Source: Apiosordaria backusii (taxonomy: Eukaryota; Ascomycota; Sordariomycetes; Sordariales; Lasiosphaeriaceae). Taken from it: a stretch of DNA of 64,000 nt. The translations under genes were made by a program, and so were the position numbers. How positions within the stretch are numbered: the stretch's first letter is position 1; each line of letters opens with the position of its first letter. Where the stretch lies: positions 1 to 64,000 of the forward strand of contig JAUKTV010000001.1 of assembly GCA_030549205.1 (NCBI GenBank), written 5' to 3'. Under the pieces are notes generated by a model. That model searched no databases. It saw only the letters and a program-made list of their open reading frames with translations, and was not told the DNA's origin. Shown piece after piece: positions 54,325-64,000 of this stretch.

Positions 54325-54687
54325 ATGTCCAAGACCGGCTACGCCTACACCGATGACAAAGAAGGTGCCGATATCCCCCGGGAAGCTCCCGAAGGCATTG
54401 TCGACGATCCATCCTACAAGACAAGCAAAAACGAATCCGTGCCCGTGATCGATGACAATGAAGAAGTGGAAGACCCTATCAAGCCTGGTTCAGCCGACTC
54501 TGACAAGCAACTTCGTACGTTTTTGGTTTGCTTGGGCTTTTGGATGGGAGCTGACAGGAGAACAGAACAAGACGAAAAGGAAGCGATCGACCCGTCAAAC
54601 ATTATCAAGGAGAGGACAAGGCATGCGACTAAACCTGGCGGAACATATGCTGAGCCGAGTGATGCAGACATGGGACTGATGGAGTAG
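54325..54687 (+). CDS. small acidic hydrophilic protein
   Basis: Exons 54325-54514 and 54566-54687 (51-nt intron, GTACGT...AACAG, with a GCTGAC branch), 103 aa. Acidic and Pro/Ser-containing, predicted disordered. C-terminal motif EKEAIDPSNIIKERTRHATK and TYAEPSDADMGLME look constrained. It is similar in style (small, charged, rich in DK/E) to stress or dormancy proteins, and it follows the Con-6 gene by 464 bp on the same strand; co-regulation is possible but not shown. I do not recognise the family by name. The intron is a multiple of three without stops. Confidence 0.68.
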   Translation: MSKTGYAYTDDKEGADIPREAPEGIVDDPSYKTSKNESVPVIDDNEEVEDPIKPGSADSDKQLRTFLVCLGFWMGADRRTEQDEKEAIDPSNIIKERTRHATKPGGTYAEPSDADMGLME

Positions 54688-55028
54688 CGCGAGGGGACGG
54701 CAATGAGGTCGGGTTGTGCGTGTAATTATCTACTTAGGTATTCGTAAGGTAGTTCAAGCTCAAGGGAGCTCAGTGTCATGTTGCTCAGCATGCTGAAGTC
54801 TTGCAGATAAGAAGCCAAGTGCTAAGAAATCCCGAAGTTGTTCAAGTGCCGAAACAAGCCGTTCCCATCGTGCACTAATGTATTCCTTGGTGGGGTAACC
54901 AGTGCTTCTAGCGCATCTGCCCCGCCATACCACGGATGCCCCCCCTGGAACCTGCCCCGCTCCCATCGCCTTGGGAGCTCTGACCTCGAGAGCACCGAGA
55001 CGGAAGGTAACCGCTCTTCAATTCTTCC
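54688..55028. other. intergenic spacer
   Basis: Holds the start region of the aminopeptidase gene; no gene seen. Confidence 0.45.
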
Positions 55029-56558
55029 ATGCGGCGAGTTCTGTTCTCTGTAATAAGAATAACGAAACAGCCGCTTTCATTCTTTCTTCCGACACGCGCC
55101 TTTAGCAGCGTGAGAAACGCCGCGATGGACTACGACAAGATCCTCGAGGGGAAATACCCCGCGAAGCAGCATGCAAAGCGCGTCAGCGACTACATTCGCA
55201 ACAAGATTCCCAATGCGACAGGCGTGTTGTACCTCGAAGGGCGCGCCACAAAGCTGATCGAGGACAATGATAGCGAGGAGCACTTCAGACAGCGCCGTTA
55301 CTTCTACTACCTGACCGGATGTCCTCTCGCCGACTCGTACGTCATTCACGACATGGACTCGTCCAAGACGACCCTCTTCATCCCCCCCGTCGACCCCGAG
55401 AGCGTTATTTGGTCCGGTCTGCCCGTCTCGGCCGAGGAGGCTCTCGACAAGTGGGATGTGGACGAGGTCAAGTATACAAACGACATTAACGCGACCCTTG
55501 CCCACGTCGGTGCTTCAAAGCAGAACGCCACCCTCTATGCCATCCCCAACCAAGTCTCCGAGAAGGTGACCTTCCTCGAGTTTGACCACAAGAACTTTTC
55601 CATTCTGAAAGAAGCCATTGAGGTGGCCCGTGTGGTCAAGGACGAGTACGAGCTAGCCATGATTGGCAAGGCCAACGAGATCAGCAGCAGGGCCCATGAG
55701 CTGGTCATGAAGAGAGTCAGGCATGTGAAGAACGAGCGCGAGCTTGAGGCCGTGTTTTTGGCCGAGTGCATCTCAAAAGGGGCCCGCGATCAAGCGTACC
55801 ACAGCATTGTGGCCGGTGGGCGGGCTGCCGCTACGCTCCACTACGTGGCCAACAACGCTCCCTTGGATGGCAAGCTCAACTTGCTGCTGGATGCCGGCGG
55901 CGAGTGGAATTGCTATGCGTCCGACATCACGAGAACATTCCCCATCAACGGCAAGTTCACCACAGAGAGCAGGGCCATTTACGACATCGTGCTCAAGATG
56001 CAAGTAGAGTGCATTGCTGCCCTGAAGGAAGGTGTCGTGTGGGATGATGTTCACGTCTTGGCCCACAAGATTGCCATCGAGGGCCTCCTGGAACTGGGAA
56101 TCTTGAAAGGTGACAAAGATGCTATCCTGGAGAGCCGGACCAGTGTGGCCTTCTTCCCCCACGGATTGGGACATTATCTTGGCATGGACACGCACGATAC
56201 CGGTGGCAACGCAAACTACGCCGACAAAGACACCATGTTCCGATATCTCAGAGTGAGAGGAACGCTCCCAGCGGGGAGTGTCATCACAGTCGAACCGGGT
56301 ATCTACTTCTGCAACTTTATCATCGAGCCCTTCCTCAACGACCCTAAACACTCTCAGTACATTGACCGAGACGTTTTGGATAGGTACTGGGATGTCGGCG
56401 GCGTCCGGTACGTTTACCTGTACTCCTTGTTCAAAGAGCCCTGGCTAACTTGCACCAGCATTGAGGACAATATCGTGATCACCAAGACGGGGACACAAAA
56501 CCTAACGACAGCTATCAAGGATCCTGATGAGATGGAGAGGCTGATTTCCTCGGACTAG
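55029..56558 (+). CDS. Xaa-Pro aminopeptidase (M24B, PepP-like)
   Basis: Exons 55029-56407 and 56459-56558 (51-nt intron, GTACGT...CACCAG, branch GCTAAC), 492 aa from the first ATG, 460 aa from the second at 55125. AMP_N domain first, then the pita-bread fold with all five metal ligands: LLLDAGGEWNCYASDITRTF (two Asp), FFPHGLGHYLGMDTHD (His), TVEPGIYF (Glu), and IEDNIVIT (Glu) placed in frame only by splicing. It removes N-terminal residues preceding Pro. The first 32 residues are Arg-rich with RAFSSVRNAA, a plausible mitochondrial presequence, whereas the second start gives a cytosolic form; both could be made. Confidence 0.94.
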   Translation: MRRVLFSVIRITKQPLSFFLPTRAFSSVRNAAMDYDKILEGKYPAKQHAKRVSDYIRNKIPNATGVLYLEGRATKLIEDNDSEEHFRQRRYFYYLTGCPLADSYVIHDMDSSKTTLFIPPVDPESVIWSGLPVSAEEALDKWDVDEVKYTNDINATLAHVGASKQNATLYAIPNQVSEKVTFLEFDHKNFSILKEAIEVARVVKDEYELAMIGKANEISSRAHELVMKRVRHVKNERELEAVFLAECISKGARDQAYHSIVAGGRAAATLHYVANNAPLDGKLNLLLDAGGEWNCYASDITRTFPINGKFTTESRAIYDIVLKMQVECIAALKEGVVWDDVHVLAHKIAIEGLLELGILKGDKDAILESRTSVAFFPHGLGHYLGMDTHDTGGNANYADKDTMFRYLRVRGTLPAGSVITVEPGIYFCNFIIEPFLNDPKHSQYIDRDVLDRYWDVGGVRYVYLYSLFKEPWLTCTSIEDNIVITKTGTQNLTTAIKDPDEMERLISSD

Positions 56559-57039
56559 GAGGGTTGAGCCAACATCAAACTAAACTTTATGATCATCTTC
56601 ACATGGGATCCGGGGCCACCGTATTGGGCTCAAGGCGCCGGGCTCCCTCGCCTGAAGCAAGTCGTACTACTTTTCTTCAAGGGTGAAGCAGCAATAAAAA
56701 GCCCCATGATCCAAACTTTCTTTTCCGTGGCGCGTCACATACCGTCTCGCGCAAGCAGCGCGCAATGAGATGTTGGTTGTTGTAAGCAGTCTCCTACTTC
56801 ACGAACATTATTCTGAGAAGCCACTGCCCCCACCGCGGCGCGCCTCACCCGGAGTTTGTTGGGTTTAACGACAGCAGATGACGTTGAACGCACAATTACT
56901 CCTCAAATATCCATTCCTTCTTTTCTCTTCCCTTTCTTTTTTGCTCGGCGGACGTCCGGGAATGCCTCACCGAAACGTAACGCAGCAACACACTACACAG
57001 CAATCCCTCCCTCCCCGCGTGGGAGCCGACCTCATCGAT
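56559..57039. other. intergenic, promoter region
   Basis: Spacer holding the 3' end of the aminopeptidase gene. The frame of the next gene is open back to the ATG at 56878, but that start has no signal peptide, so it is not preferred. Confidence 0.45.
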
Positions 57040-57788
57040 ATGATGCATTTGTTTTCGCTCCTTACGCTCGCAACAGCGGCACTCGCAGCCTCCATCCCGG
57101 GTTTCCGTCGGGAGAATGAATCCACCTCGACGTCCCAAGTGCGTCGCAGCGCTGAACCAGGCAACATACAGCTCCATAAGACCGTGATTCCTGACTGGGC
57201 CGACGATGTCTACGTGGCACCCAACCCGAACGAATACGTGTATTCTGAGCCTCTGCTTCGTCACCAGGGTAATGTGATCGAGGTCCCGAACAAGCGAGAG
57301 AGCTCGGTCATTCGCGTCGATCCTGTCGAGGTGCCGATGTACACCGAAACGTACCCCAACCCTGGCGTAGAGAGACATGTTATATCTGCCCGTGAGTCCG
57401 AGTCCGACCTTGACATCCTCGAACGAAGAGTTCCGACATGCATCCGCAAGCCTGGTAAACTTCACACGCAGCGGAAGTGGTCCATCAGCTATGACCATGA
57501 CAACAAGTACAACGGTATGCATTGCGGGCAGTCGGTTCGGGAAGCGCTCAAGAGCTTCAAGAAGTGTAGGCCGACCACGGATTGGTATGTCGTAGCTTGT
57601 CTCCTTCAGAAGACCGTAGTTAACGCACAAAACAACTTTATAGGACCTGTGTTCGCAGCGGAGAGCAGAGTCTCGGCGGCGTGACGGTTGAGTTCCACAC
57701 TCCGCGCGGGTGTGATGATAAGAGAATTCATGAAGTGATGAAGAAGGCTACCGGAGGTCAGGTCAATGTCTGGTGTCGGCATAAATAA
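57040..57788 (+). CDS. secreted Cys-containing protein, unknown
   Basis: Exons 57040-57584 and 57644-57788 (59-nt intron, GTATGT...TTATAG), 229 aa. Start at the ATG pair giving the signal peptide MMHLFSLLTLATAALAASIP. A long Glu/Pro/Val-rich propeptide-like region follows, with possible Kex2 sites (FRRE, VRRS, ERRV before PTCIRKPG). The mature C-terminal 100 residues hold about six cysteines (TCIRKPG, MHCGQSV, KKCRPTTDW, TCVRSGEQ, PRGCDDKR and NVWCRHK), a size and spacing typical of small fungal secreted proteins. The last 48 residues are lost if the intron is ignored. Function unknown; the Cys pattern implies a disulfide-stabilised fold after processing. Confidence 0.75.
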
Positions 57789-58005
57789 ATGATCCAGCTG
57801 TGAAGCGTGAGCGGGAGCATCATTGCTAATTACGTGGTACGTCGAAAGGCAGGGACCGAGCAGCAGCAGAGTGAGGATGAAACTTGAAGGACGAGAAATG
57901 ATCATGCTAGTGTTTATGTTGCTAAGAGGCCATGATATCAATAGAGGATGAATTATCTCATCTTTACTGGAACTTTGTTCCACTGTACCACACAGATCAA
58001 GGGGG

Positions 58006-58488
58006 ATGTGGCCGACATGGGAGGACGGAGGAGAAGTAGTGGATAGAGGAGGGATGATGAAGATTGAAGAGGAGAACGCTATTGAGCAAATTGTTGGAAG
58101 GATACAAAGAGTTGGGAACAGACGCGTTGAGAGAACAGACGCGTTGAGAGACGAAGAGATCAGCGTGGAAATTTCGAATATCAGTTTTGCAGGGACAAAC
58201 ACGACAGGAACTACAGCGGCGGCGCTATATCGCCTGGCTTGTGAGGAAAAGTGGCAGCAGAGGTTGAGGGACGAGTTGAGGCAATGCAGGACCAGACAAG
58301 GTAAATATAGTGATGAGGCCCTGTCTTTTGCGATATTGCCAATACTCACGGTCTTACATGGGGTTGTGATGGAGGCCTTAAGGTTAGACTCGTCGGTACC
58401 AAGCCCACTCCCTCGAATGGCCACCCGCATGCTTCTGGAAGGCATAATTATAGGGGGGTTGTCTTTGCCTCCGATAATTAGGCGATGA
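58006..58488 (+). pseudogene. cytochrome P450 relic
   Basis: A 160-codon frame that aligns by eye to the middle of a P450: I-helix ISNISFAGTNTTGTTAAALY (the AGxxTT motif), then FAILPILTVLHGVVMEALRL with the K-helix ExxR (EALR), and the start of the PERF-side segment (GGLSLPP). It ends in a stop at 58488 before the heme-binding Cys region, and no N-terminal half precedes it. It is thus a truncated piece, not a working gene. Possibly a leftover of a duplicated or transposed P450 at a tRNA locus. Confidence 0.7.
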
Positions 58489-58525
58489 TCTTGACTATGC
58501 ATAGCATCCAATGAATGAATCATGG

Positions 58526-58606
58526 GTCGCTTTGGCGGAGTGGTTAACGCGCGGCCCTGCTAAGGCCGTTTCTTCGGAAGCGTAGGTTCGAATCCTGCAG
58601 GCGACG
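58526..58606 (+). tRNA. tRNA-Ser (anticodon GCT)
   Basis: An 81-nt cloverleaf without intron. Acceptor GTCGCTT pairs with AGGCGAC (one wobble). A-box region TTTGGCGGAGTGGTTAA, anticodon stem CGGCC/GGCCG with loop CTGCTAA (anticodon GCT at 58559-58561), long variable arm around TTCTTCGGAAGC as expected for serine, B-box GGTTCGAATCC. Discriminator base G at 58606. Confidence 0.95.
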
Positions 58607-59537
58607 TTGTCTTTTTCTTTTTGTCCCCACAATGACGAGCTGACCCTGAGACCTATTGCCTCGCTGCAGTCTAGCATCGTGTCATCAATCTACCTAGACT
58701 CGATGATCTACCCAGTGGTTATTTTGTAAAACCGAGTCCCATCTTCTAATTGCTGACCTCATTTAGGTATCTTCCCAATCTCTACTAGTTTCTGACCTGA
58801 CTGGTCACTATTGCCAGTCCGGCGCAGTAAATGTGTTCCCGTCATGATCATGATCCTTACCAATAATTGACGTTAGAAATTGCGAGATTTTAGAAGTTGT
58901 GGAGCAAGAGCACTGACCGAGCGGCGAGGTGAAATGCTCCTGAACTAGGGTTTAAATTTGTGAGCCTCACAAAGTGCCACACAATATAACCCACGTTTTA
59001 ACCCAAGATCCTCTATCGTTCCATCTTCCTACAGCTTGTAGGGTTCAATTGTCTCGGAAGTAATCTTTAATCAAATACAAGAAGGATCAGAAACCAAGTA
59101 TGTTGTTGTCGCGGAAGGTTTCCCCTGGCCTAGGTTCCTACAGTAACATGATAAAGTGGTAAAACGGGCCAGCTTCCGCCCACCTTCATTGCACACTTAG
59201 CCCCGTTGATCAAAACAAAGCCCGTAAATGACAGTTCTTATTTGTAATTATCACAAGCCGATGCTTCGTTCCAACAAACATCAAGTACACCTAGCATCAT
59301 TCAAAGATCGTATTGGTGCTCTATGAGCATGCGTTTTCTCAACTTCGCAGTGACTTTGACCTCAGTTGTCGTCATGTCAGCTCTCCACATTGACGGCCGT
59401 GGTCAAACGTAAGAACGTACCTAGCCCAGGTAGCGCGGTGGGGGTTCAGCCTTTTGCTTTGGCCGCCATGAGTATCGTCTAGGGTACTTACATCATTCAT
59501 CACAAAATGCCATTTTCTTCGGCCACAACTCGATTCG
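58607..59537. other. intergenic, nothing recognised
   Basis: Includes a probable Pol III terminator (T-runs near 58611-58622) just after the tRNA; the remainder has no supported gene. Confidence 0.5.
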
Positions 59538-60152
59538 TCAAGGGAACCTCCTCACCCCACTAATCTGAGGCCATCTTGACTGTCGATAAGGCGTGTACCT
59601 CGGCGTGGGCGGAAATCTTGCAGGAGGTGGAACGGTAGTAAAGCCAGCGTCGGTTCGCCTTGGCATGCCTCCAGAACTACCCATCATGCCTTCTGCATTC
59701 GCAAATCCAAGGCCCCCAGGCCCTCTCATCCGGTTCCAATCTCGAGTAGAGGTGTAGTATTCCCTTGTGACTTCGGTCCCACTTTCACTATATTCACTGC
59801 CCGTGCCGTAGAAGACGATCTGCTCTCGTCGTCGTCGACGACGGTGGCAGGACAGACAACAGCATAGTACGAGCACCAGAAAGGCGAAACCCAGCACGGA
59901 GCCGAGCAAGGCGCCGAGTTGCTCAGGAGAAAGCGTACCCGAAGATGGTGCTGGTGGTAATGTGGCGGCGGGAGCAGCAGCAGGCGGTGGCGGTGGGGGA
60001 GGCTCCGTGGTTGGCTGCGTGACGTCCATGACAGCCGTTGGGTCTCCCAAGGTGACCAATGCAGTGATTGTTGTGAAGGCACGTGTAATGGTTTGGGTGA
60101 TAACTCTCGCTTCACGAGCCTCAAGGTCCGGAGGTGAATGGATTTCTGCCAT
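59538..60152 (-). CDS. single-pass membrane protein, Pro-rich
   Basis: Intronless, 204 aa from ATG at 60152. Extracytosolic-type N-terminal part with a run of Pro and Ala (EPPPPPPPAAAPAATLPPAP), then one clear transmembrane helix (LGALLGSVLGFAFLVLVLCC, about residues 80-100) followed by a Cys/Arg stop-transfer stretch (CCLSCHRRRRRREQ). The C-terminal tail is Gly/Pro/Arg-rich and probably disordered. This layout matches a common class of fungal wall-sensor-like or adaptor membrane proteins, but no specific family is recognised. No cleavable signal peptide is evident, so the topology (type III-like) is inferred. Confidence 0.68.
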   Translation of the reverse strand: MAEIHSPPDLEAREARVITQTITRAFTTITALVTLGDPTAVMDVTQPTTEPPPPPPPAAAPAATLPPAPSSGTLSPEQLGALLGSVLGFAFLVLVLCCCLSCHRRRRRREQIVFYGTGSEYSESGTEVTREYYTSTRDWNRMRGPGGLGFANAEGMMGSSGGMPRRTDAGFTTVPPPARFPPTPRYTPYRQSRWPQISGVRRFP

Positions 60153-61299
60153 TGGATGTAATGAAAATGGTCACGGTGATGAGGCGCAAAGCAAAAGTGC
60201 ACTTTGACACCCCCGACCGGCAGGGGCGAGATTGGGTATTTAACGCGCCATTTTCCTCTTACAGAGCCTCCTTTCCAGTCTCACACATGCAGAGCAACTT
60301 GAGGGTGTCGAAAAGAGGGGGGGGTGCAACTGGACAAGCACCTTCAAAAGGTGCCAAGTGCTGGCCCGCGTCCTGAGCGAGGTCACCCAATTCAGGCCAC
60401 CCATCATCCCGCAGGTTCCAAAATTGCGGTTGGGTGGAACAATGTGAGAACGGACTGGCAGATGGATACCTTACCCACCGGCCTCAGCATTGGGCTGCAA
60501 CTACCCTTCGGATTGGCATTCTGGTCGTTGGACCTTAGGTACTCCAGGTGGGACTGAGCGGATAGCCGATCTGAATGACATGGAACTGTAACTGTCCGAT
60601 CGTATCGGCAAAAAGAGCATTGAGGCTTAGGACGCAGACAGTGACCTTCCCCCATGCTGCGTGCGATGTGATTATGCAGGCGTCCATGGCAGCTGGATAT
60701 CCTTTCGGTCTAGACCATAGGCTTTTATTTGCTCCACAAACTTTTCTCGGTCACAACAGGCTTTCTGCCTGGACAAACAGCCTGCAGCCCGTTATCAGTC
60801 AGTGTGGGAGGGCATAACATGCTGCATATAAGGTTGAGACTGACCAATTATCTCTTGAGGGAGCCATCATCTGCATCAGTACGCCAAGCCTCCTCTTGTT
60901 CGTTGTGTTGCCATGGAACCATGAGCGATGCGGGGGTCGGCAGTGAGTCCGAGTCGATTCCCCAGCGCTCCATTAGCGGGGAAAATGCATTATTCTGCCA
61001 TATTCTCCAGGCCAGCAAGTTGGCAAAAAAGACACTGGGACAAGAAGCTGGTGATGTTGACTGCTTGAGGGTGTTGGCTGCATCCCTCGGCAGCGTCAAC
61101 AGATACCGTCAAATACCGCTCGCACCGGACTTTGGCCAGGTCATTGTGTGTCCAGCGGCGAGGTCCAACAAACGAGTGATGGTCGTTGATTGTCGTTGAT
61201 TACCACCGGGGGTCTACGCGTAGGCAGCCTCATGGTTACACAGCCAGCTGCGAGTTTTGCCGGTGACATCGGCATGATGTTTGTAGAGGTGGAAAACCC
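60153..61299. other. intergenic, nothing firm
   Basis: About 1.1 kb of normal composition before the AT-rich block. A plus-strand frame at 60921-61199 begins with ATG (MSDAGVGSESES) but shows no motif or signal; it is left uncalled. Confidence 0.4.
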
Positions 61300-64000
61300 T
61301 ACAGTCTTAGATTGAATTGTGTGTATTGATCTAAATAAAAGAAAAGCTCTGAAGAGCGTAGAAAGCCATATATTTATATATAAATAGTCTTATCCTAGAG
61401 AATCCATTCCTTCCATTTAAACTACAGTAAGCTCTTCTAAGCTTCTGTTTATCCAACCGACATTCTATTAAGTCCTAAAGCTATTCCCAAGTCCCTAATA
61501 TAACTATAACCTTCTATTATTAACATTATATTAGGCTTACAGTACTTGCTCTACTTTTCCTTACTCTATACGCCCCCTTAATTAATAAGCTTGTATGCAT
61601 TTAATTAACTTATACTTAAAGCTTATAAAATAAATAAGGCTTATAGTAAGCCTTTTATTTACTTTTTAGCCTTTTCTGACTAAACCACCATTACTAACAT
61701 TACTATTACCACTGTTAAAATAGTTAAGAGAAAAGCCTTTACTACTTAGTTTATAGCTATAGTATATATATAAACTATAAAGTTTGTTTATTTATTTAGT
61801 CTCGATACTTAAGTTAAGTAGCTTACCGTCGCTTCTTTAGAAACTAAAAATTAATTGCTTAAAGCAATTGCTTTACTTATCTTTCTGCTAGTCTTTACTT
61901 TTCTTAAGTATACTAAGTAAATCGCTACTCTGGCTTTAGCCTAAGTTCCTAATAGTATATATCTTTATAGTTTATATATTTTTCTTTATAATTTTCTATA
62001 TTTTTTTATTTATTATTAACTTTATTGTTTAAATAGTCCTATTAATAAAGAGCTCTATATACCCTTTTAGAAGGCATTTAAGGATAGCCCTTACTTAAAG
62101 TACTTTAAGTCTGCTTTTACTAAGAAAGAAGATAGGGTATATATTATTAAGCTTAATTTAAAAGGAAGTTACTATTTAACCTGTTTTTAAGGTTATTTAT
62201 ATATTCCTTTCCTTCCTTATATAAAGGGCGTATATTATACATTATCTATAGCAATATTAGACTATACTTTAAAAAGTATAAGTATTTATTGTAATATTTA
62301 AAAAGAGCTATAAACTAATAACGATAATAGCATCTTACTTAATTAAAAGCAGTCTTATACCTTTTAATTAAAATGTTTATATATTATATTAAAAAGATTA
62401 GCTTTAAAAAAGTTAAAAAGAAGGTAATTGCTATTTATATAGTAGTCGAAGTTAATAAGCTTTATATTTAAATAGAATAGCTTCCAGTACCCTCCTTTAC
62501 TTTATAAAAGTATAAAGGATCTTTAAATACTTTTACCTTTTTAAAAAAAAATCTTTAATAAGTAACTATTTAAGCTGTTAATAAGCTTTTTACTATATTT
62601 ATTAAATATAGTATAGTTTGCAAGAATATATAAGAATAGAAGAAGGAAGAGGATAATAAGGAAGATAAGGAAGAAAGCGAAAAGGAAAGTTTAAAGGAGT
62701 TAGAGAAAGAAGAAAAAGAGGAGGAGGATAGTATAGTAGTACTGGGCTTAAAGAAGCTGGAAAAGGAAGTAATAGATTGGAAAGGATTTAATTAAGCTAA
62801 GCTCTGTAAAAGATAATTACCTTTAAAGTACATTAAGCTAGTTATTTTTCTTTTCTTTTTATTATTTAGACTTAAACTTTTAAAAGCTCTATATTAAGGC
62901 CTAGCCTTTAAATTAAAAAGTATTATTTAGTACTTTCTTAAACTATTAAATCTTTTTATAAATATCTTAATAGTTTAAAAGCTTTTTAAAGTACTTAAAC
63001 TTTTACTAAATAAGTTATTTAATAAGACCGTCTACTAGTATTTCTTTTATTAAAAGGTAAAAAACTTTAAAAAAACCTTTACTATACTTTTAGTAAGCCT
63101 AAGCGTTTTAAATATCTATATAATAAAGCTTAGTAGCTATTTAATCGCTATCGCTAATAATTAAGTAAATAGTTTAAAGGTTATTGTAATAAATCTTATA
63201 TACTTTACTTAAGTTAAAGTTAATATCCTTAAAGAACTGTTTAAAGACTATAGTCTTTTAAGTAACTAAAGTAAAAACAAAAAGCTCGGCTTTTATTAAT
63301 AATATCGTTATACTACTTTATTAAGCAGCCTTTTATAAAATAAATCCTTTAAAAAGCATTATTAAATACCCTTAAGAAAAGCGTTATATATTAAGATCGT
63401 TAGCAAAAGAAGCATTTAAGGTAATAAAAAGTACCTAAAAGGCTACCTTCTCCTTATATTTTATAGTAAAAAAGCATATAGAATAGAGGTATTTAATAAC
63501 TTTCTATACTTCTTTAAAATACTATAGGCTAAGGTTAGTAAGGAATTGTAAAAGGTTAAAGACTATATAAATAATGTTAGCTTAAATTATAATTACTATA
63601 TATAAAATCAAGCTTATTAATTTTTAATAAGTCTTAATTTTACATATTATTACTTTTCCTATATACTTTATAAGCTTTTATAAACCTAAAGGGGTAGGGA
63701 GTTTTACTAAATTATTAGTAAGCTTGTATTTTTTAACGATTTTTTCAATATACTAGTTATAATATAGCTATAACCTTCTATTCTTCCAATCCTTAATAAC
63801 TCTAACGCTTAAAAACCAACCTATATTACCTTACTTATAAAAAGTATAGGTCTTTTAAAGACTATTAATAACTTACTTCCCTTTAGCGCTATAGTTCTTA
63901 TAGAAAAGTATAAGAATATTGTCAATATAGAAAAGGACTAAAACCCTATTTACTAGATCTATAAAAAGGCATTGCTCTTTAAAAGCAAGGTATAAACTAA
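61300..64000. repeat. AT-rich, RIP-degraded repeat block
   Basis: An abrupt switch to very AT-rich sequence dominated by TA-containing words, with no long ORF. It continues past the end of the window. The right half contains a Copia pol remnant (separate entry). The left half (61300-62600) cannot be decoded by eye. A GA-rich stretch near 62635-62800 encodes a Glu/Lys-rich frame on the plus strand. Confidence 0.82.
63200..63975 (-). pseudogene. RIP-degraded Ty1/Copia RT-RNase H
   Basis: Read on the minus strand, the C-terminal RT block of a Copia element is clear: VLFYIDNILI around 63910-63945 (normally YxDDxLI; the second Asp has become Asn, a G-to-A change), then GNIGWFLSVRVIKDWKN (the W-FLG-x-V-x-RD block) and YIEKIVKKYKL. 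Further down, about 63230-63420, RNase H follows with ASFANDLNI, QGYLIMLF-like and KAA segments interrupted by stops. The order RT then RNase H with these signatures marks Ty1/Copia rather than Gypsy. It is cut by the window edge. Confidence 0.82.

Noticed and set aside
57606..58523. 305-codon minus-strand ORF over the secreted protein end and P450 relic
   Set aside because: Low-complexity Ser/Ile/Leu composition and overlap with two better-supported plus-strand reading frames; a shadow ORF.
60921..61199. 92-codon plus-strand ORF starting MSDAGVGSESES
   Set aside because: Has an ATG but no motif, signal or context; cannot be told from chance.

Overview
This window reads as nuclear DNA of a filamentous ascomycete (Pezizomycotina), most likely a Sordariomycete. 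Genes are widely spaced and carry short 41-90 nt introns with GTRNGT donors and CTAAC/CTGAC branch sites. Product families are typical of such fungi: GH62 and GH43 arabinofuranosidases, a Con-6 conidiation protein, a Pho80-type cyclin, a leucine aminopeptidase 2 type peptidase and small secreted proteins. AT-rich, stop-filled retrotransposon relics whose repeats differ only by transitions point to repeat-induced point mutation (RIP). The species assignment is inference.

Layout. 1-3.4 kb: a small secreted protein, a membrane protein and a doubtful gene remnant, all on the minus strand. 3.6-18.2 kb: a RIP-degraded Ty3/Gypsy element (158-bp LTRs, near-identical 5-bp target duplication) into which a younger chromodomain Gypsy element (4278-11602, identical 425-bp LTRs, CCTTA target duplication) has inserted in reverse orientation. 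The young element has an open gag, a pol with several single-base frame breaks, a candidate -1 frameshift signal at the gag/pol overlap, and an antisense, spliced, cysteine-rich/coiled-coil gene beside its 3' LTR. 18.7-29.7 kb: M28B glutamate carboxypeptidase-like protein, SIRT6/7-like sirtuin with apparent frameshifts, nucleotidyltransferase, broken APH-like kinase, Cys-rich orphan, SET-domain protein with a signal peptide. 31-40 kb: Cys/His repeat protein, M28 aminopeptidase, Cys-rich secreted protein, epoxide hydrolase. 40.5-47.4 kb: an unknown ORF, a secreted protein, and a divergent GH62/GH43 pair. 48.4-60.2 kb: ThDP enzyme with a presequence, Pho80-like cyclin, Con-6 protein, small acidic protein, Xaa-Pro aminopeptidase, secreted protein, P450 relic, tRNA-Ser(GCT), single-pass membrane protein. 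About 61.3 kb to the end: a second RIP-degraded block with a recognisable Ty1/Copia RT-RNase H on the minus strand.

How genes work together: the clearest functional unit is the GH62/GH43 pair, which shares an 817-bp divergent promoter and would act together in removing arabinose side chains from plant arabinoxylan or arabinan. Two secreted M28 peptidases and the M24B aminopeptidase suit protein and peptide breakdown, but they are scattered and do not form a cluster. No biosynthetic gene cluster, CRISPR or rRNA was seen. Exon boundaries were placed by eye from splice signals and frame continuity; no alignment was run.
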